Assembly (NCBI RefSeq): GCF_017104965.1
Contig: NZ_JAAGPR010000004.1
Coordinates: 186,001 to 250,000, forward strand
DNA length: 64,000 nt
From: Paraburkholderia sp. Ac-20340
GTDB lineage: Bacteria; Pseudomonadota; Gammaproteobacteria; Burkholderiales; Burkholderiaceae
Direction: 5' to 3'
Under the pieces are notes generated by a model. The model saw only the letters and a list, made by a program, of their open reading frames with translations. It did not search any database and had not been told where the DNA came from. Positions 18,933-27,740 of the stretch are shown here, piece by piece. The position numbers and the translations under genes are program-made. Position 1 is the stretch's first letter; every line of letters begins with the position of its first letter.

Positions 18933-19736
18933 TCAGGCAGCGTGAGCAAGGTCGTGGATAATCTGAGCCCAGTGTTCGTCAGTCCAGCGGCTTGTGATCT
19001 CGGTGTACGTCCGTACCGAATCCTGACGCAAAGCCGCCGCTACGGCCGGGTGTTGGTCAAAATCGGGGGAAATCAAAGCCCCTTGAACCGCGAAAACCAC
19101 GAGGTCTTCGCCAGATAGGCCGTAGTTTTCGCCCTTGATGAGCAAAGCATCAATTTTTCGAGGTCCACGCTCTTCCAGTGCCTCGCCAGCGTCCCTGATC
19201 GACTTGAGCACCTGTTCAATCCGATGAACGCGGCCGAGCATGGCTCGCTGCTCCTTCGAAACTAGAAGAGCCCGTGCCGCCTGCTCTGCCGGTGGAGTCA
19301 AGCTCGTCCAGGCTTGCCCCGAAAAGTAGTCCCAGTGGGTAATCGGGCCAAACACGTGTGCCAGTTGGTCAGGCCGCAAAATCCATTCGAGGTGCCGGAA
19401 TACTCGAGGGTCGTAAAACCTGAAAGCGGTGAAACTCTCCGGTTCAGTCGGCAATGCGATAACGTTGCCCAGATGAAGCAGCAGGTCGCTACCCGCCGCC
19501 TCAGTATGCACACACGCGCAAATGCGAGGGGCCAGCCCTTCTTCCGCGTCCCGCGCAGCAATAGAGGTAATGACCGGGAGCTGCTCTTCAGCGTGCTCTA
19601 TCGAAAACAACGACGGCATGACACCTTTCAGTTCCGGCATGGCATCCGGAACAATCTCGCCCACGTGATACATCCGTGGTGCCGTGTCCAATTCAACAGC
19701 CCCGTTGCTGGTCTCAACAATCAGAAATTGATTCAT
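18933..19736 (-). CDS. DUF4123 T6SS adaptor/chaperone
   Basis: 267 aa from MNQFLIVET at 19736, four bases after the vgrG stop; the longer frame would overlap vgrG and was rejected. It matches DUF4123 (Tap/Tec type) adaptors: the N-terminal half has FYDPRVFRHLEWILRPDQL, a typical DUF4123 block, and FGPITHWDY. Such proteins load an effector onto the tip of VgrG. Here it lies between vgrG and the VasX-type effector, exactly where an adaptor for that pair would be. The C-terminal third (DLVVFAVQGALISPDFDQHP) is less conserved in style and may bind the effector. Confidence 0.87.
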   Translation of the reverse strand: MNQFLIVETSNGAVELDTAPRMYHVGEIVPDAMPELKGVMPSLFSIEHAEEQLPVITSIAARDAEEGLAPRICACVHTEAAGSDLLLHLGNVIALPTEPESFTAFRFYDPRVFRHLEWILRPDQLAHVFGPITHWDYFSGQAWTSLTPPAEQAARALLVSKEQRAMLGRVHRIEQVLKSIRDAGEALEERGPRKIDALLIKGENYGLSGEDLVVFAVQGALISPDFDQHPAVAAALRQDSVRTYTEITSRWTDEHWAQIIHDLAHAA

Positions 19737-19740
19737 GTTT

Positions 19741-22323
19741 TTAGCTGACGAGGGCTGCGCCACTCTGTGCGGCCGAGCCAAATTTTTGAGCACACGATTC
19801 CACCGTGGGCAATGCCGACGAAGCGCTGTCTCCTTGTGGACCTGACAGCGTATGCGATGCGCCCTTGATTTCCACGGCACCCGGACAGTGGATGTAGAGA
19901 CTGCCATCCTTCATCTGTAGCGTCGCGCCTCCGACCTTCAAGCAGATTTCTTTCTGCGCCTGAATCTCCACGGAATCTGAAGTTGAGGTGACCTTGAATG
20001 TCCGGTCAGCAGTCAACTCGATGTTATCCGTCTGTGCCTGCACTTCAATCTTGCCCCTTCCGGCAAAGAGTTTCATGCCGGCACCCTCGACAAAAATACT
20101 CAGCTTCTGCTTGATGCTCGCCAGAAACGACCCGGAAGCCGCAAGCGTTGTGTTTACCCCGCTAACCAGATTGATGTGCTGGGTAGCCGCCAGTTGTATC
20201 GAGGATTGAGTCGCCAGACCAATGTCCTCAGAGCCCGCCAGAAGAATCAGCGGTTTCTGGAAATTGTTCGCCTGTCCTTTCCCACTGTTGCTGCTTTCCG
20301 ATGAGGTCGCAGCTGAGGAAGCCAGCGCCGAGGATGCCGCAGCACTGGTCGCTGCTCCACTTCCGGTCTGGGTTGCCTGAGCAAATTCGTTCAGCGACGT
20401 GTGAGCATCCGTCAGCGTTTCGGCCTGCGCAGAGGCCGCGGCTTCCGAGCGACTTTCGATGACTCCGCCAGACTGGACCAGGTGCTCGTAGGCTTCCTTG
20501 ACATCCATTTGCTGCGCCGTAGTGCCTGTACGAGCAAATGTGGTGAGGAAGAGCCCCTGAGCGGCACGGACCGCACCACTGTTATCGGTTTTCAGATTGA
20601 AGCCCGAGCCCAGAAAGGCGCCACGCGTATTGTCCTGCTGGTCAATCAGGTAACCGAGATGCAAGAGAGATGACCCTGTCGAACTGAAAAGCTGAGTTCG
20701 ATTCTGGCCCGTCGTATCATCAAAGACCAGCTGATTGAAGCCATCGCCCTTGTACTCTTTGGATTTGTAACCCGACATCGTTCCCTGCGTGTGCCACTGC
20801 GGAACCTGGTTTCCATTGAATACAGCCCCGCTCACTAGCGGTCGGTCACAATCGCCGTCGAGAAAAGTTACGACAACCTCCTGGCCGATGCGCGGTACGT
20901 AGACGCCACCGAAGTTACTCCCGGCATGCGTAGACATGACCCGCATCCAGCAAGACGAGCTTTCCTGGTCATCAGACCGGTCCCAATTCATCCGGACCTT
21001 GACCCGGTTAAGGTTGTCCGTGTAGACCTCCTCCCCTGACGGCCCCACAACTGTGGCGGTCTGGGTGGAAAGCACTGGCTTGTGATGTTCGAAAGGGCTT
21101 CGATACGGAACGATGCGACGCTGAGCCTCGATTTCAACGAGAAAGAAGCCGACACTGCTCGACTCTTTTGTGGCGGCAGAGGCCCCGTCCGCCCCCTGAT
21201 GCGCCAGACGCACATGCTCCAATTCATTCTGCAAACTGAACGGAAATGGCTGACTATCGCCAACAGGCAAATTGTTCTCGATATACCACCGTGTTTCGAT
21301 GACGACGAATTGTCGGTTTTGCTCGGAATCAGCCTCAGAATCTGGATGATTCGCCAACTCAAACCAGCGTCCCGCATCCATCCTCCGCACGCTGCCGGTG
21401 CCATAGAAGCGCTTGGCGCGCGACTCCAACTCCTCCATACGGAACCGGCTGATGTCATCGCCTCGACTACCGGTGTTATACGTGTACGCTCCACCGTATT
21501 CGTATATCTCGGCCTGGTTCGGCAAATCGCCCTGGCCCGCCTTTGCTGGAATAGATTGAGATTTAGGCGCAAGCGGGTTCTTATAATCAACCGTACTAAA
21601 CGAATAGGTAGCGCTCTGGAGCTCACGCGACCCAGCCCACTGGACCAACGTATCGGATTCGCTGGCGATATCTGAACGGTAGAATTCGACCTGCTGGGAG
21701 GTCAATGGCTTCAGTGAGTAGATGTCGTCAGTGATGACCAAAGTATGCGACTTGCCATCAGACGCTTGCTCAAGCGTGTAGAACCAACCCTCCGATTCAA
21801 GCAAACGATGGACGAAGTTGTAGTCGCTCTCATACTGCATACAGAAGGAGCGAACCGGTGCCGGATTGCGAACTTCAAATCGAAACGCACCCGAAGCTTG
21901 CGGATGTTCTGCGAAGATTTCCTGAATTATCGAATCGGTCGATTTTTCCTGAAATATCCTCGCATCTTTTCTGAAACGTAAAAAATACATCCAAGTCGAT
22001 AATATCAACTGATAGCTTGTCAGTTGACCATCAGCTCCAAGCCGACGCGCCGTGTGGATATATCCGTTAAATGGCAGATACGATTCACTCTCTGACTGCT
22101 GCAACCAGAGCGTAGCAGGCTGTGCAATAAGTGATTTAAGCTCAATTGCCCCGCTAAGCGATACGACATCCAGCGTGAACTGGTAGTCTCGCCCAATACG
22201 TGAGTGACCAGAAACGCGTTGAGGGAGAAGAATATCGCTACCCAGACTCGTATCAAGCTTGACAAGTCGGTTGTATTGACTCGCAGTCGATTGCAACAGC
22301 TGCGAGAGGTCTTGCGCGCCCAT
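19741..22323 (-). CDS. vgrG: VgrG spike protein with DUF2345 extension (T6SS, cluster 1)
   Basis: 860 aa. It forms the trimeric puncturing tip of the type VI secretion system. The N-terminal phage gp27-like part holds QYESDYNFVHRLLESEGWFY. The gp5-like OB fold includes SSSCWMRVMSTHAGSNFGG and VPRIGQEVVVTFLDGDCDRP. Then comes KEYKGDGFNQLVFDDTTGQ, a VgrG signature. A Ser/Ala-rich linker at about residues 630-690 leads into a DUF2345 domain (SIQLAATQHINLVSG) and a beta-repeat end (VEIKGASHTLSGPQGD). The gene is first in the vgrG-adaptor-effector-immunity set. Core T6SS genes (tssA-M) are absent from the window, so this is an orphan vgrG cluster. Confidence 0.93.
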   Translation of the reverse strand: MGAQDLSQLLQSTASQYNRLVKLDTSLGSDILLPQRVSGHSRIGRDYQFTLDVVSLSGAIELKSLIAQPATLWLQQSESESYLPFNGYIHTARRLGADGQLTSYQLILSTWMYFLRFRKDARIFQEKSTDSIIQEIFAEHPQASGAFRFEVRNPAPVRSFCMQYESDYNFVHRLLESEGWFYTLEQASDGKSHTLVITDDIYSLKPLTSQQVEFYRSDIASESDTLVQWAGSRELQSATYSFSTVDYKNPLAPKSQSIPAKAGQGDLPNQAEIYEYGGAYTYNTGSRGDDISRFRMEELESRAKRFYGTGSVRRMDAGRWFELANHPDSEADSEQNRQFVVIETRWYIENNLPVGDSQPFPFSLQNELEHVRLAHQGADGASAATKESSSVGFFLVEIEAQRRIVPYRSPFEHHKPVLSTQTATVVGPSGEEVYTDNLNRVKVRMNWDRSDDQESSSCWMRVMSTHAGSNFGGVYVPRIGQEVVVTFLDGDCDRPLVSGAVFNGNQVPQWHTQGTMSGYKSKEYKGDGFNQLVFDDTTGQNRTQLFSSTGSSLLHLGYLIDQQDNTRGAFLGSGFNLKTDNSGAVRAAQGLFLTTFARTGTTAQQMDVKEAYEHLVQSGGVIESRSEAAASAQAETLTDAHTSLNEFAQATQTGSGAATSAAASSALASSAATSSESSNSGKGQANNFQKPLILLAGSEDIGLATQSSIQLAATQHINLVSGVNTTLAASGSFLASIKQKLSIFVEGAGMKLFAGRGKIEVQAQTDNIELTADRTFKVTSTSDSVEIQAQKEICLKVGGATLQMKDGSLYIHCPGAVEIKGASHTLSGPQGDSASSALPTVESCAQKFGSAAQSGAALVS

Positions 22324-22971
22324 TTTCCCCCCAAGAATTTTCTGTCAATGTAAGACGTGCCATGATGCTAAAGGGACGAGCATTAATGAACAACCCCATC
22401 TATTCGTTTTGCATAATTTTCAATCACGCTAACAACTAGTTCATCCTCTAACGCTAAGAAAAATAAAATTCCCGCAAAATCTTTGAGTACTTCTTTCTCA
22501 ATTTTTTAAAATTAGAAAAAATTACCGATTACGAATTTATTGAGTTTAACTATTGACTTACCCCTCAGAAAGAGGGGGTATGCGCGTTTTTACACGACCT
22601 AATACCCTGGATTTCGCAAACAACTCGACAACCACCAACCACAATCTCAGTCATCAGCCCGCTTCTTTCCGCCAACCTGTATGAGCGTAATCCGCCCATT
22701 CTCCACCTGATGTGACCACCAGTTCCCACTACCGGCCGCGGTCGCGCGGCGACTATAAGCAAGGAACCTCCCCGCCCTCCCCAACACCCCCCCATCCACC
22801 AGCTCAACCACCCCCAACACATAAGCAAAAACTTATCAAAATCACACGTTCAAGTGTATCGATCTTCTCCAACCCGACGCGCATACTCTCCCTATCGACG
22901 AACGCCTTCCCGCCTCGCTTGCGGCCCGGAACGCGCTGCGCACATTCAACCGCACACTGGAGTCACACATC
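22324..22971. other. AT-rich divergent intergenic region with a C-tract
   Basis: About 650 bp between the divergent vgrG and ubiX-like genes. 22380-22570 is strongly AT-rich against a GC-rich background and probably carries the vgrG promoter. 22770-22793 on the minus strand has four consecutive G-runs (GGGGGGG, GGGG, GGG, GGGG) with loops of one to four bases, a canonical G-quadruplex pattern. No coding sequence is supported here. Confidence 0.55.
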
Positions 22972-23574
22972 ATGCAAAAGCCACGAGTCGTAGTCGGAAT
23001 CAGCGGCGCCACGGGATTCATGTACGGCGTCAAGGTGTTGCAGCTTCTGCGCGAACTGGGCGCGGAATCGCACCTCGTCATGTCGAAGGCAGCTGGCCTC
23101 ACGCGCGAACACGAAACCACGCTTGCGCGCCAGGACGTAATCGATATGGCCGATGTGTTCTATCCCACCGGCGCCGTCGGCGCGGCGATTTCGAGCGGTT
23201 CGTTCCGCACCGCCGGCATGATCGTCGCGCCCTGCTCGATGAATACGCTCGCCTGCATTGCGAACGGCGTGACCGAGAACCTCGTCACGCGCGCCGCCGA
23301 CGTCACGCTCAAGGAGCGTCGCCGTCTCGTGCTGATGGTGCGCGAAACACCGCTGCATCTGGGGCAGATCCGCAATATGGCGGCCGTGACGGAATACGGC
23401 GCGATCGTGTTTCCGCCGGTGCCGGCGCTCTACGCGGGCCCGCAGACTGTCGACGCCATCATCACCCACAGCGCGGCGCGCGCGGTCGGCATGCTCGGCT
23501 TCGAATCGCAGGCGCAGCCGCGCTGGGGCGAAACGGTGGCGGCGCTGTCGGCTGAAGAAGAATTGCAGTGGTAA
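22972..23574 (+). CDS. UbiX/Pad1-type flavin prenyltransferase
   Basis: 200 aa, the usual UbiX length. It makes prenylated FMN, the cofactor of UbiD-type decarboxylases. The Rossmann-like start is VVVGISGATGFMYGVKVL; SSGSFRTAGMIVAPCSMNTLA carries the phosphate- and FMN-binding residues; ERRRLVLMVRETPLHLGQIRNM is the conserved late block. GGAG lies 9 bases before the ATG. No ubiD-like decarboxylase is present in the window, so the partner must be elsewhere. It may be a catabolic paralogue (4-hydroxybenzoate, vanillate or gallate decarboxylase type) rather than the ubiquinone-pathway gene; the nearby IclR regulator and efflux pump favour an aromatic-acid role. Confidence 0.88.
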   Translation: MQKPRVVVGISGATGFMYGVKVLQLLRELGAESHLVMSKAAGLTREHETTLARQDVIDMADVFYPTGAVGAAISSGSFRTAGMIVAPCSMNTLACIANGVTENLVTRAADVTLKERRRLVLMVRETPLHLGQIRNMAAVTEYGAIVFPPVPALYAGPQTVDAIITHSAARAVGMLGFESQAQPRWGETVAALSAEEELQW

Positions 23575-23607
23575 TCGGCGCTTTCAAGCGCATCGGGAAT
23601 TGAATCC

Positions 23608-24072
23608 ATGAACACCTTGCCCACCGATATCGCCGATTTCCTGCACACGCATCACGTGCTCTCGCTCGCCGTCTGCAGCCAGGACGTGCCGTGGGCGGCC
23701 AACGCCTTCTTCGCCTTCGACAAGGCCACGGCGAGCCTCGCGATCCTCGGTCATCTGGAGACGCAGCACGCCCGCATACTGCTGGCGAATTGCCATGTGG
23801 CCGGCACGATCGCGGGCCAGCCGTCCACGCTCAGCGAGATCACCGGCATGCAGTTTTACGGCCTCGCACGCGTGGTCGATGACGAAGCCGAACGGCGCGC
23901 GGGCCTGAAGCTCTACCACGCGCGCTTTCCGTTTGCGACCGGCATGCCCGCGCCGCTCTGGCGCATTCATCTGCTGCGCCTGAAGCTCACCGACAACCGC
24001 ACGACCTTCGGCAGCAAGACCACGTGGGAGCGCCACGCGGAGCACGCCGCCGCCACTCCGGTCTCAGGCTGA
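23608..24072 (+). CDS. YhbP/UPF0306-like FMN-binding split-barrel protein
   Basis: 154 aa, 33 bp behind the ubiX-like gene and probably co-transcribed. The sequence pattern LAVCSQDVPWAANAFFAFD..TASLAILGHLETQHARILLANCHVAGTI fits the pyridoxamine-5'-phosphate-oxidase-like split barrel of the YhbP (UPF0306) family. The catalytic activity of this family is not established; members may bind flavin. Its last nine bases overlap the end of the convergent IclR gene. Whether it acts with the prenyl-FMN enzyme is unknown. Confidence 0.7.
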   Translation: MNTLPTDIADFLHTHHVLSLAVCSQDVPWAANAFFAFDKATASLAILGHLETQHARILLANCHVAGTIAGQPSTLSEITGMQFYGLARVVDDEAERRAGLKLYHARFPFATGMPAPLWRIHLLRLKLTDNRTTFGSKTTWERHAEHAAATPVSG

Positions 24073-24885
24073 CGCGCCCGAAATGCGCCGCGCCAGCAGT
24101 CGCGCACTGTCCGCCAGCGCAAGCGCGATCGCCGCGCGCTCGGAAGCAAATCGCGCCGATGGCAGCGTCACCACGATCGAGTACGGCTTGCCGCCCATTT
24201 CCAGCGCGATAGCCAGCGCCGAAATCCCGTCGAACGGTTCGTCCTCTTCGATCGCGTAGCCGTCGCGGCGCGCCTGCGCGAGTTCCGCGTCCAGCGCCGC
24301 ACGATCGACGCCCGGATTCGATCCCCCGCACGCACACGCGGCGGCGATCTGCGCGTCACGCGCGCTGTCGGCCAGGATCGCGAGCATCGCCTTGCCGGGC
24401 GCGCTGGTGAACAGATCGACTTCGAGCACTTTCGGCAGCACGACGCGCAGCGGGCGCGGCGAACTGAGCGTTTCGAGCACGATCACGCGGCCGTCGGCGA
24501 GCGTGGTGAGCACCACCGATTCGTCGAGTTCGGCGAGCAGGCGGCTCATTTCGCTGCGGAACGCTTCGACCGGATCGGCGTCGAGACCGCGCGCGAGCAC
24601 GCCCATTGTCGGGCCGAGGCAGAAGCCGCCCGAAGCCGCGGGCGCGACCATGCCTTCGTCTTCGAGCGCGCCGACGATGCGCTGCACCGTCGAGCGCGGC
24701 AACGCCACGCGTGCGGCGATGGCGCCCAGGCTCAGGCCGTTGTGGCCCTGTTCGGCCAGCACGCGCAGCACGCCCACGGCGCGCCGGATGACCTGAATGC
24801 CCGAGCGCGCGTCGTCGCCGCGCTCGTCGTGGGATGTGTTCGCGGGATCTGCGGGAGGGATTACCGCTGCGTTTTTCTTGACCAT
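24064..24885 (-). CDS. IclR-family transcriptional regulator
   Basis: 273 aa. The N-terminal winged helix-turn-helix spans about residues 30-90 (LAAIAARVALPRSTVQRIVGALEDEGMV-like block), followed by the IclR effector domain with TSAPGKAMLA, RRDGYAIEEDEPFDGISALA and a C-terminal helix. The gene is divergent from the emrB-like gene, with a 118 bp shared control region that contains an inverted repeat. It therefore probably controls the efflux operon and itself in response to a small aromatic or organic acid. Confidence 0.93.
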   Translation of the reverse strand: MVKKNAAVIPPADPANTSHDERGDDARSGIQVIRRAVGVLRVLAEQGHNGLSLGAIAARVALPRSTVQRIVGALEDEGMVAPAASGGFCLGPTMGVLARGLDADPVEAFRSEMSRLLAELDESVVLTTLADGRVIVLETLSSPRPLRVVLPKVLEVDLFTSAPGKAMLAILADSARDAQIAAACACGGSNPGVDRAALDAELAQARRDGYAIEEDEPFDGISALAIALEMGGKPYSIVVTLPSARFASERAAIALALADSARLLARRISGASA

Positions 24886-24912
24886 GTTTCCACCGGGATG
24901 TCAGCGCACCCA

Positions 24913-24951
24913 ATAACCATATTGTGATACATTGCACCGCATTGCGGTTAT
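24913..24951. promoter_or_regulatory. Candidate IclR operator between the regulator and efflux genes
   Basis: Imperfect inverted repeat: left arm ATAACCATATTG (24913-24924) and right arm CATTGCGGTTAT (24940-24951); 9 of 12 positions are symmetric, including ATAACC/GGTTAT. It lies in the middle of the divergent intergenic region, a typical IclR binding location. No footprint knowledge exists for this site. Confidence 0.5.
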
Positions 24952-25003
24952 CTGCATTATCGACGCGAGGCGTGGCAGCGCCAACGCGTGTTGTTAGAAG
25001 GAA

Positions 25004-26560
25004 ATGATTTTGGACAAAAAACCCTTGATTGGGCTTGGCGGCGTCATCGTGGCAGCAATGTCCGCCGAATTCAATGATCAGGTGGGCTCGGCGGCGATGA
25101 TCGATGTGCGCGGTGCGCTCGGCATCGGCCACGATCCGGGGATCTGGATCGAGAGCCTGTACCTCTCGGGCATGGTGATCGGCATGGCGCTGTCGCCGTG
25201 CTGGTCGGCGGCGGTCACGCTCAAGCGCATGGTGCTGTTCGCCATCGCGCTGAACTGCGTGGCCACCGCGCTCCTGCCGCTCGCGCCCAACGAAACGTGT
25301 TTCTTCGCGCTGCGCGCGGTCGAAGGCTTCGCGCACGGCCTCACCATTCCCCTGCTGATGACGACGGCGCTCAAGTACCTCACGCCGAATATCCGCCTCT
25401 GGGGGCTGGCGTGCTACGCGCTCACCGCGACCTTCTTCCCGAACCTGAGCGCCGCCGTGTCCGCCTTGTGGACCGATGTGGTGGGCTGGCAGTTCGTGTT
25501 CTTCGAGGCGATTCCGCTGTGCACGATCGCCGCGCTGTGCGTCTGGTACGGCATGCCGCAAGACCCGCCGCACTATGAACGCCTGCGCCAGTACGACTGG
25601 CCCGGCACGCTGCTCGTGGTGGTGGGATTAGGTGCGCTCACAACGATGCTTCAGCACGGCAGCCGTCTCGACTGGTTCGAATCGAAGTTCATCTGCACGC
25701 TGGCGCTCATCAGCGCGATTGCGTTGCCGCTGCTGGTGATCAACGAATGCCGCCAGACCATTCCGCTGTTCCGCCCGCAATTGCTCAAGCGCCGCAACTT
25801 CGCCTATGGCGTGTTCACGCTGTTCTGCTTCGTGATCGTGGCGATGTCGAGTTCGACCGTGCCGTCCGAATATCTCGCCGATGTGCAGGGCTTTCGCCCC
25901 TTGCAGATCTGGACCGTGATGGCCGAAGTCGCCGCGCTGCAACTGATCTTTTTGCCGCTCGTGGTCAATCTGCTCGATATCGAATGGATCGACGCGCGCT
26001 GGATCAACGGCGTCGGCCTGCTGTGCCTGATCGCTGCGTGCCTCGGTTCGAGCCAGCTCGATTCCAGCTGGAGCCGCGAGCAGTTCTATCTCTGGCAGGC
26101 CGTGTCCGGTTTCGGTCAGGCCTGCGTGGTCCTCTCGCTGCTGATGATGGCGACTAATGCGCTCGTGCCGCAGGAAGGTCCGTTTGCTTCGTCGCTGGTG
26201 AACATGCCGCGCGGTTTGAGCGAAGTGATCGGCGCCTGCCTGCTCACGCTGATGGCGCGTTTTCGCGGCCAGTTGCATGCCACGCGTCTGCTGGAAAGCG
26301 CGGGCACGCAGCGCTATTCGACCTTGCAGGCGAGCGGCGGGCTGGACCCGCAGCATCTGCCGCCCTTGCTCGCCGACGGCGCGCAACGCAGCGCAGGCAG
26401 CCTCGCAAGCTTCGCGCACGCCATCGACGTGCAACGCGCCGTGATGGTCGTGAGCGACGACTATCTGCTGCTCGCGGGCGTCGCCACCCTCATTTTCGTC
26501 GTGCTGCTGGTGTTGCCCGAACGCACCTGGCCGCCGCGCATCGCGCTTCTGAAGAAGTAA
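25004..26560 (+). CDS. emrB: DHA2-type MFS efflux pump (EmrB-like)
   Basis: 518 aa, with about 14 hydrophobic helices as in EmrB/QacA drug:H+ antiporters. The N-terminal helix block has DQVGSAAMIDVRGALGIG...WIESLYLSGMVIGMAL. A periplasmic loop near the C-terminus (residues about 420-480) precedes the last helix. It forms a tripartite pump with the adaptor and outer-membrane factor encoded next. AGAAGGA lies directly against the ATG at 25004; translation may instead begin at the TTG at 25010, which has better spacing. The gene is divergent from the IclR regulator. The likely substrate is an aromatic acid or drug. Confidence 0.88.
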   Translation: MILDKKPLIGLGGVIVAAMSAEFNDQVGSAAMIDVRGALGIGHDPGIWIESLYLSGMVIGMALSPCWSAAVTLKRMVLFAIALNCVATALLPLAPNETCFFALRAVEGFAHGLTIPLLMTTALKYLTPNIRLWGLACYALTATFFPNLSAAVSALWTDVVGWQFVFFEAIPLCTIAALCVWYGMPQDPPHYERLRQYDWPGTLLVVVGLGALTTMLQHGSRLDWFESKFICTLALISAIALPLLVINECRQTIPLFRPQLLKRRNFAYGVFTLFCFVIVAMSSSTVPSEYLADVQGFRPLQIWTVMAEVAALQLIFLPLVVNLLDIEWIDARWINGVGLLCLIAACLGSSQLDSSWSREQFYLWQAVSGFGQACVVLSLLMMATNALVPQEGPFASSLVNMPRGLSEVIGACLLTLMARFRGQLHATRLLESAGTQRYSTLQASGGLDPQHLPPLLADGAQRSAGSLASFAHAIDVQRAVMVVSDDYLLLAGVATLIFVVLLVLPERTWPPRIALLKK

Positions 26561-26588
26561 CGCAAGAGTTAAACGCTACCGATTTGCC

Positions 26589-27740
26589 ATGAACGATATG
26601 ACCCAACCCGCCGCCGTTGCGGCCCAGCCCGCCACGCCCCCGTCCTTGCCGAAAGCAACGCCGCCGAAAAAGAGCCGTGTGCCGCTCGTCGCCGGCATCG
26701 CCGTCGTGGTGGTGTTTGCCGGTGCCGCCGGCTGGAAGATCTATGGCCCGAGCGCCAATGTCTGGACCGACGATGCGCGCATCACCGCGCACTACACGAC
26801 GATTGCGCCGCGCGTGGCGGGCCAGATCGCCACCGTCGATGTAGAAGACAACCAGACCGTGCACGCGGGCCAGTTGCTCGCGACGCTCGACGACCACGAT
26901 TACCGCACTGCCGTCGACCGCGCGCAGTCGCAACTCGATCGCGATCGCGCCCAGGTCGACGACGCAAGCGCATCCGTGGCCCGCCAGCCCGATGTGATCG
27001 CGCAGAACAGCGCGCAGGTCCAGCAGATCGAAGCGCGCCTCGCGCTCGCGCAATCGAACGCCACGCGTTATCGCAACCTCGCGGCGTTCGGCTCGGGTTC
27101 GAAGCAGGACACCGAAGCCGCCGATGCCACCCTGCGCGAACAAAGCGCGCAACTCACGCAGGCGCGTGCGGCCGTGAGCGCCGCGCAGCATCAACTGGAT
27201 CTGCTCAAGGCGCAGCACGAAGCGGCGATCGCCACCGTGCACGCCGATGAAGCCGCGCTCGCGCAGGCGCAACTGAACCTGAGCTACACGCGCATCGTCG
27301 CGCCGATGGACGGCGTGGTGGGCGAGCGCGCCGCCGAACCCGGCAACTACGTGAGCCCCGGATCGGCGCTGATGGCGCTCGTGCCCGCGAAGGGCATGTA
27401 CGTGGAAGCGCAATATCGCGAAGTCGCGCTCAAGCATATGCAGCCCGGCCAGCACGTGCGCGTACACGTCGATGCTTACGATATCGACCTGAATGGCGTG
27501 GTCGATAGCGTGCCGCCATCAACGGGCGCCGTGTTCGCGCCCATCGCGCCGGACAACGCCACCGGCAACTTCACGAAGATCGTGCAGCGTCTGCCCGTGA
27601 AAATCGTGTTCGCGGCGGATCAGCCCAAGGCCGCGCTGCTGCGTCTGGGTATGTCGGTGGAAACGACCGTCGAAACGAACGACGCCAATGTCGTGGGCAA
27701 CGTCCACGACACGTACCACCGCGCCGCGGATGGAGCATGA
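26589..27740 (+). CDS. emrA: HlyD/EmrA-family membrane fusion protein
   Basis: 383 aa. A short cytoplasmic N-terminus rich in Ala/Pro, one transmembrane helix (VPLVAGIAVVVVFAGAAGWKI), then a lipoyl-like half (VWTDDARITAHYTTIAPRVAGQI), a long alpha-helical hairpin (residues about 100-215, Gln/Ala-rich), the second lipoyl half (YTRIVAPMDGVVGERAAEPGNYV) and a beta-barrel. It links the inner-membrane pump with the outer-membrane channel. It starts 28 bp after emrB and its end overlaps the start of the next gene by 4 bases (ATGA), so the three are translationally linked. Confidence 0.93.
   Translation: MNDMTQPAAVAAQPATPPSLPKATPPKKSRVPLVAGIAVVVVFAGAAGWKIYGPSANVWTDDARITAHYTTIAPRVAGQIATVDVEDNQTVHAGQLLATLDDHDYRTAVDRAQSQLDRDRAQVDDASASVARQPDVIAQNSAQVQQIEARLALAQSNATRYRNLAAFGSGSKQDTEAADATLREQSAQLTQARAAVSAAQHQLDLLKAQHEAAIATVHADEAALAQAQLNLSYTRIVAPMDGVVGERAAEPGNYVSPGSALMALVPAKGMYVEAQYREVALKHMQPGQHVRVHVDAYDIDLNGVVDSVPPSTGAVFAPIAPDNATGNFTKIVQRLPVKIVFAADQPKAALLRLGMSVETTVETNDANVVGNVHDTYHRAADGA

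Noticed and set aside
22464..22560. tRNA, small RNA or insertion-sequence end in the AT-rich gap
   Set aside because: No cloverleaf, no terminal inverted repeats and no transposase remnant were seen.
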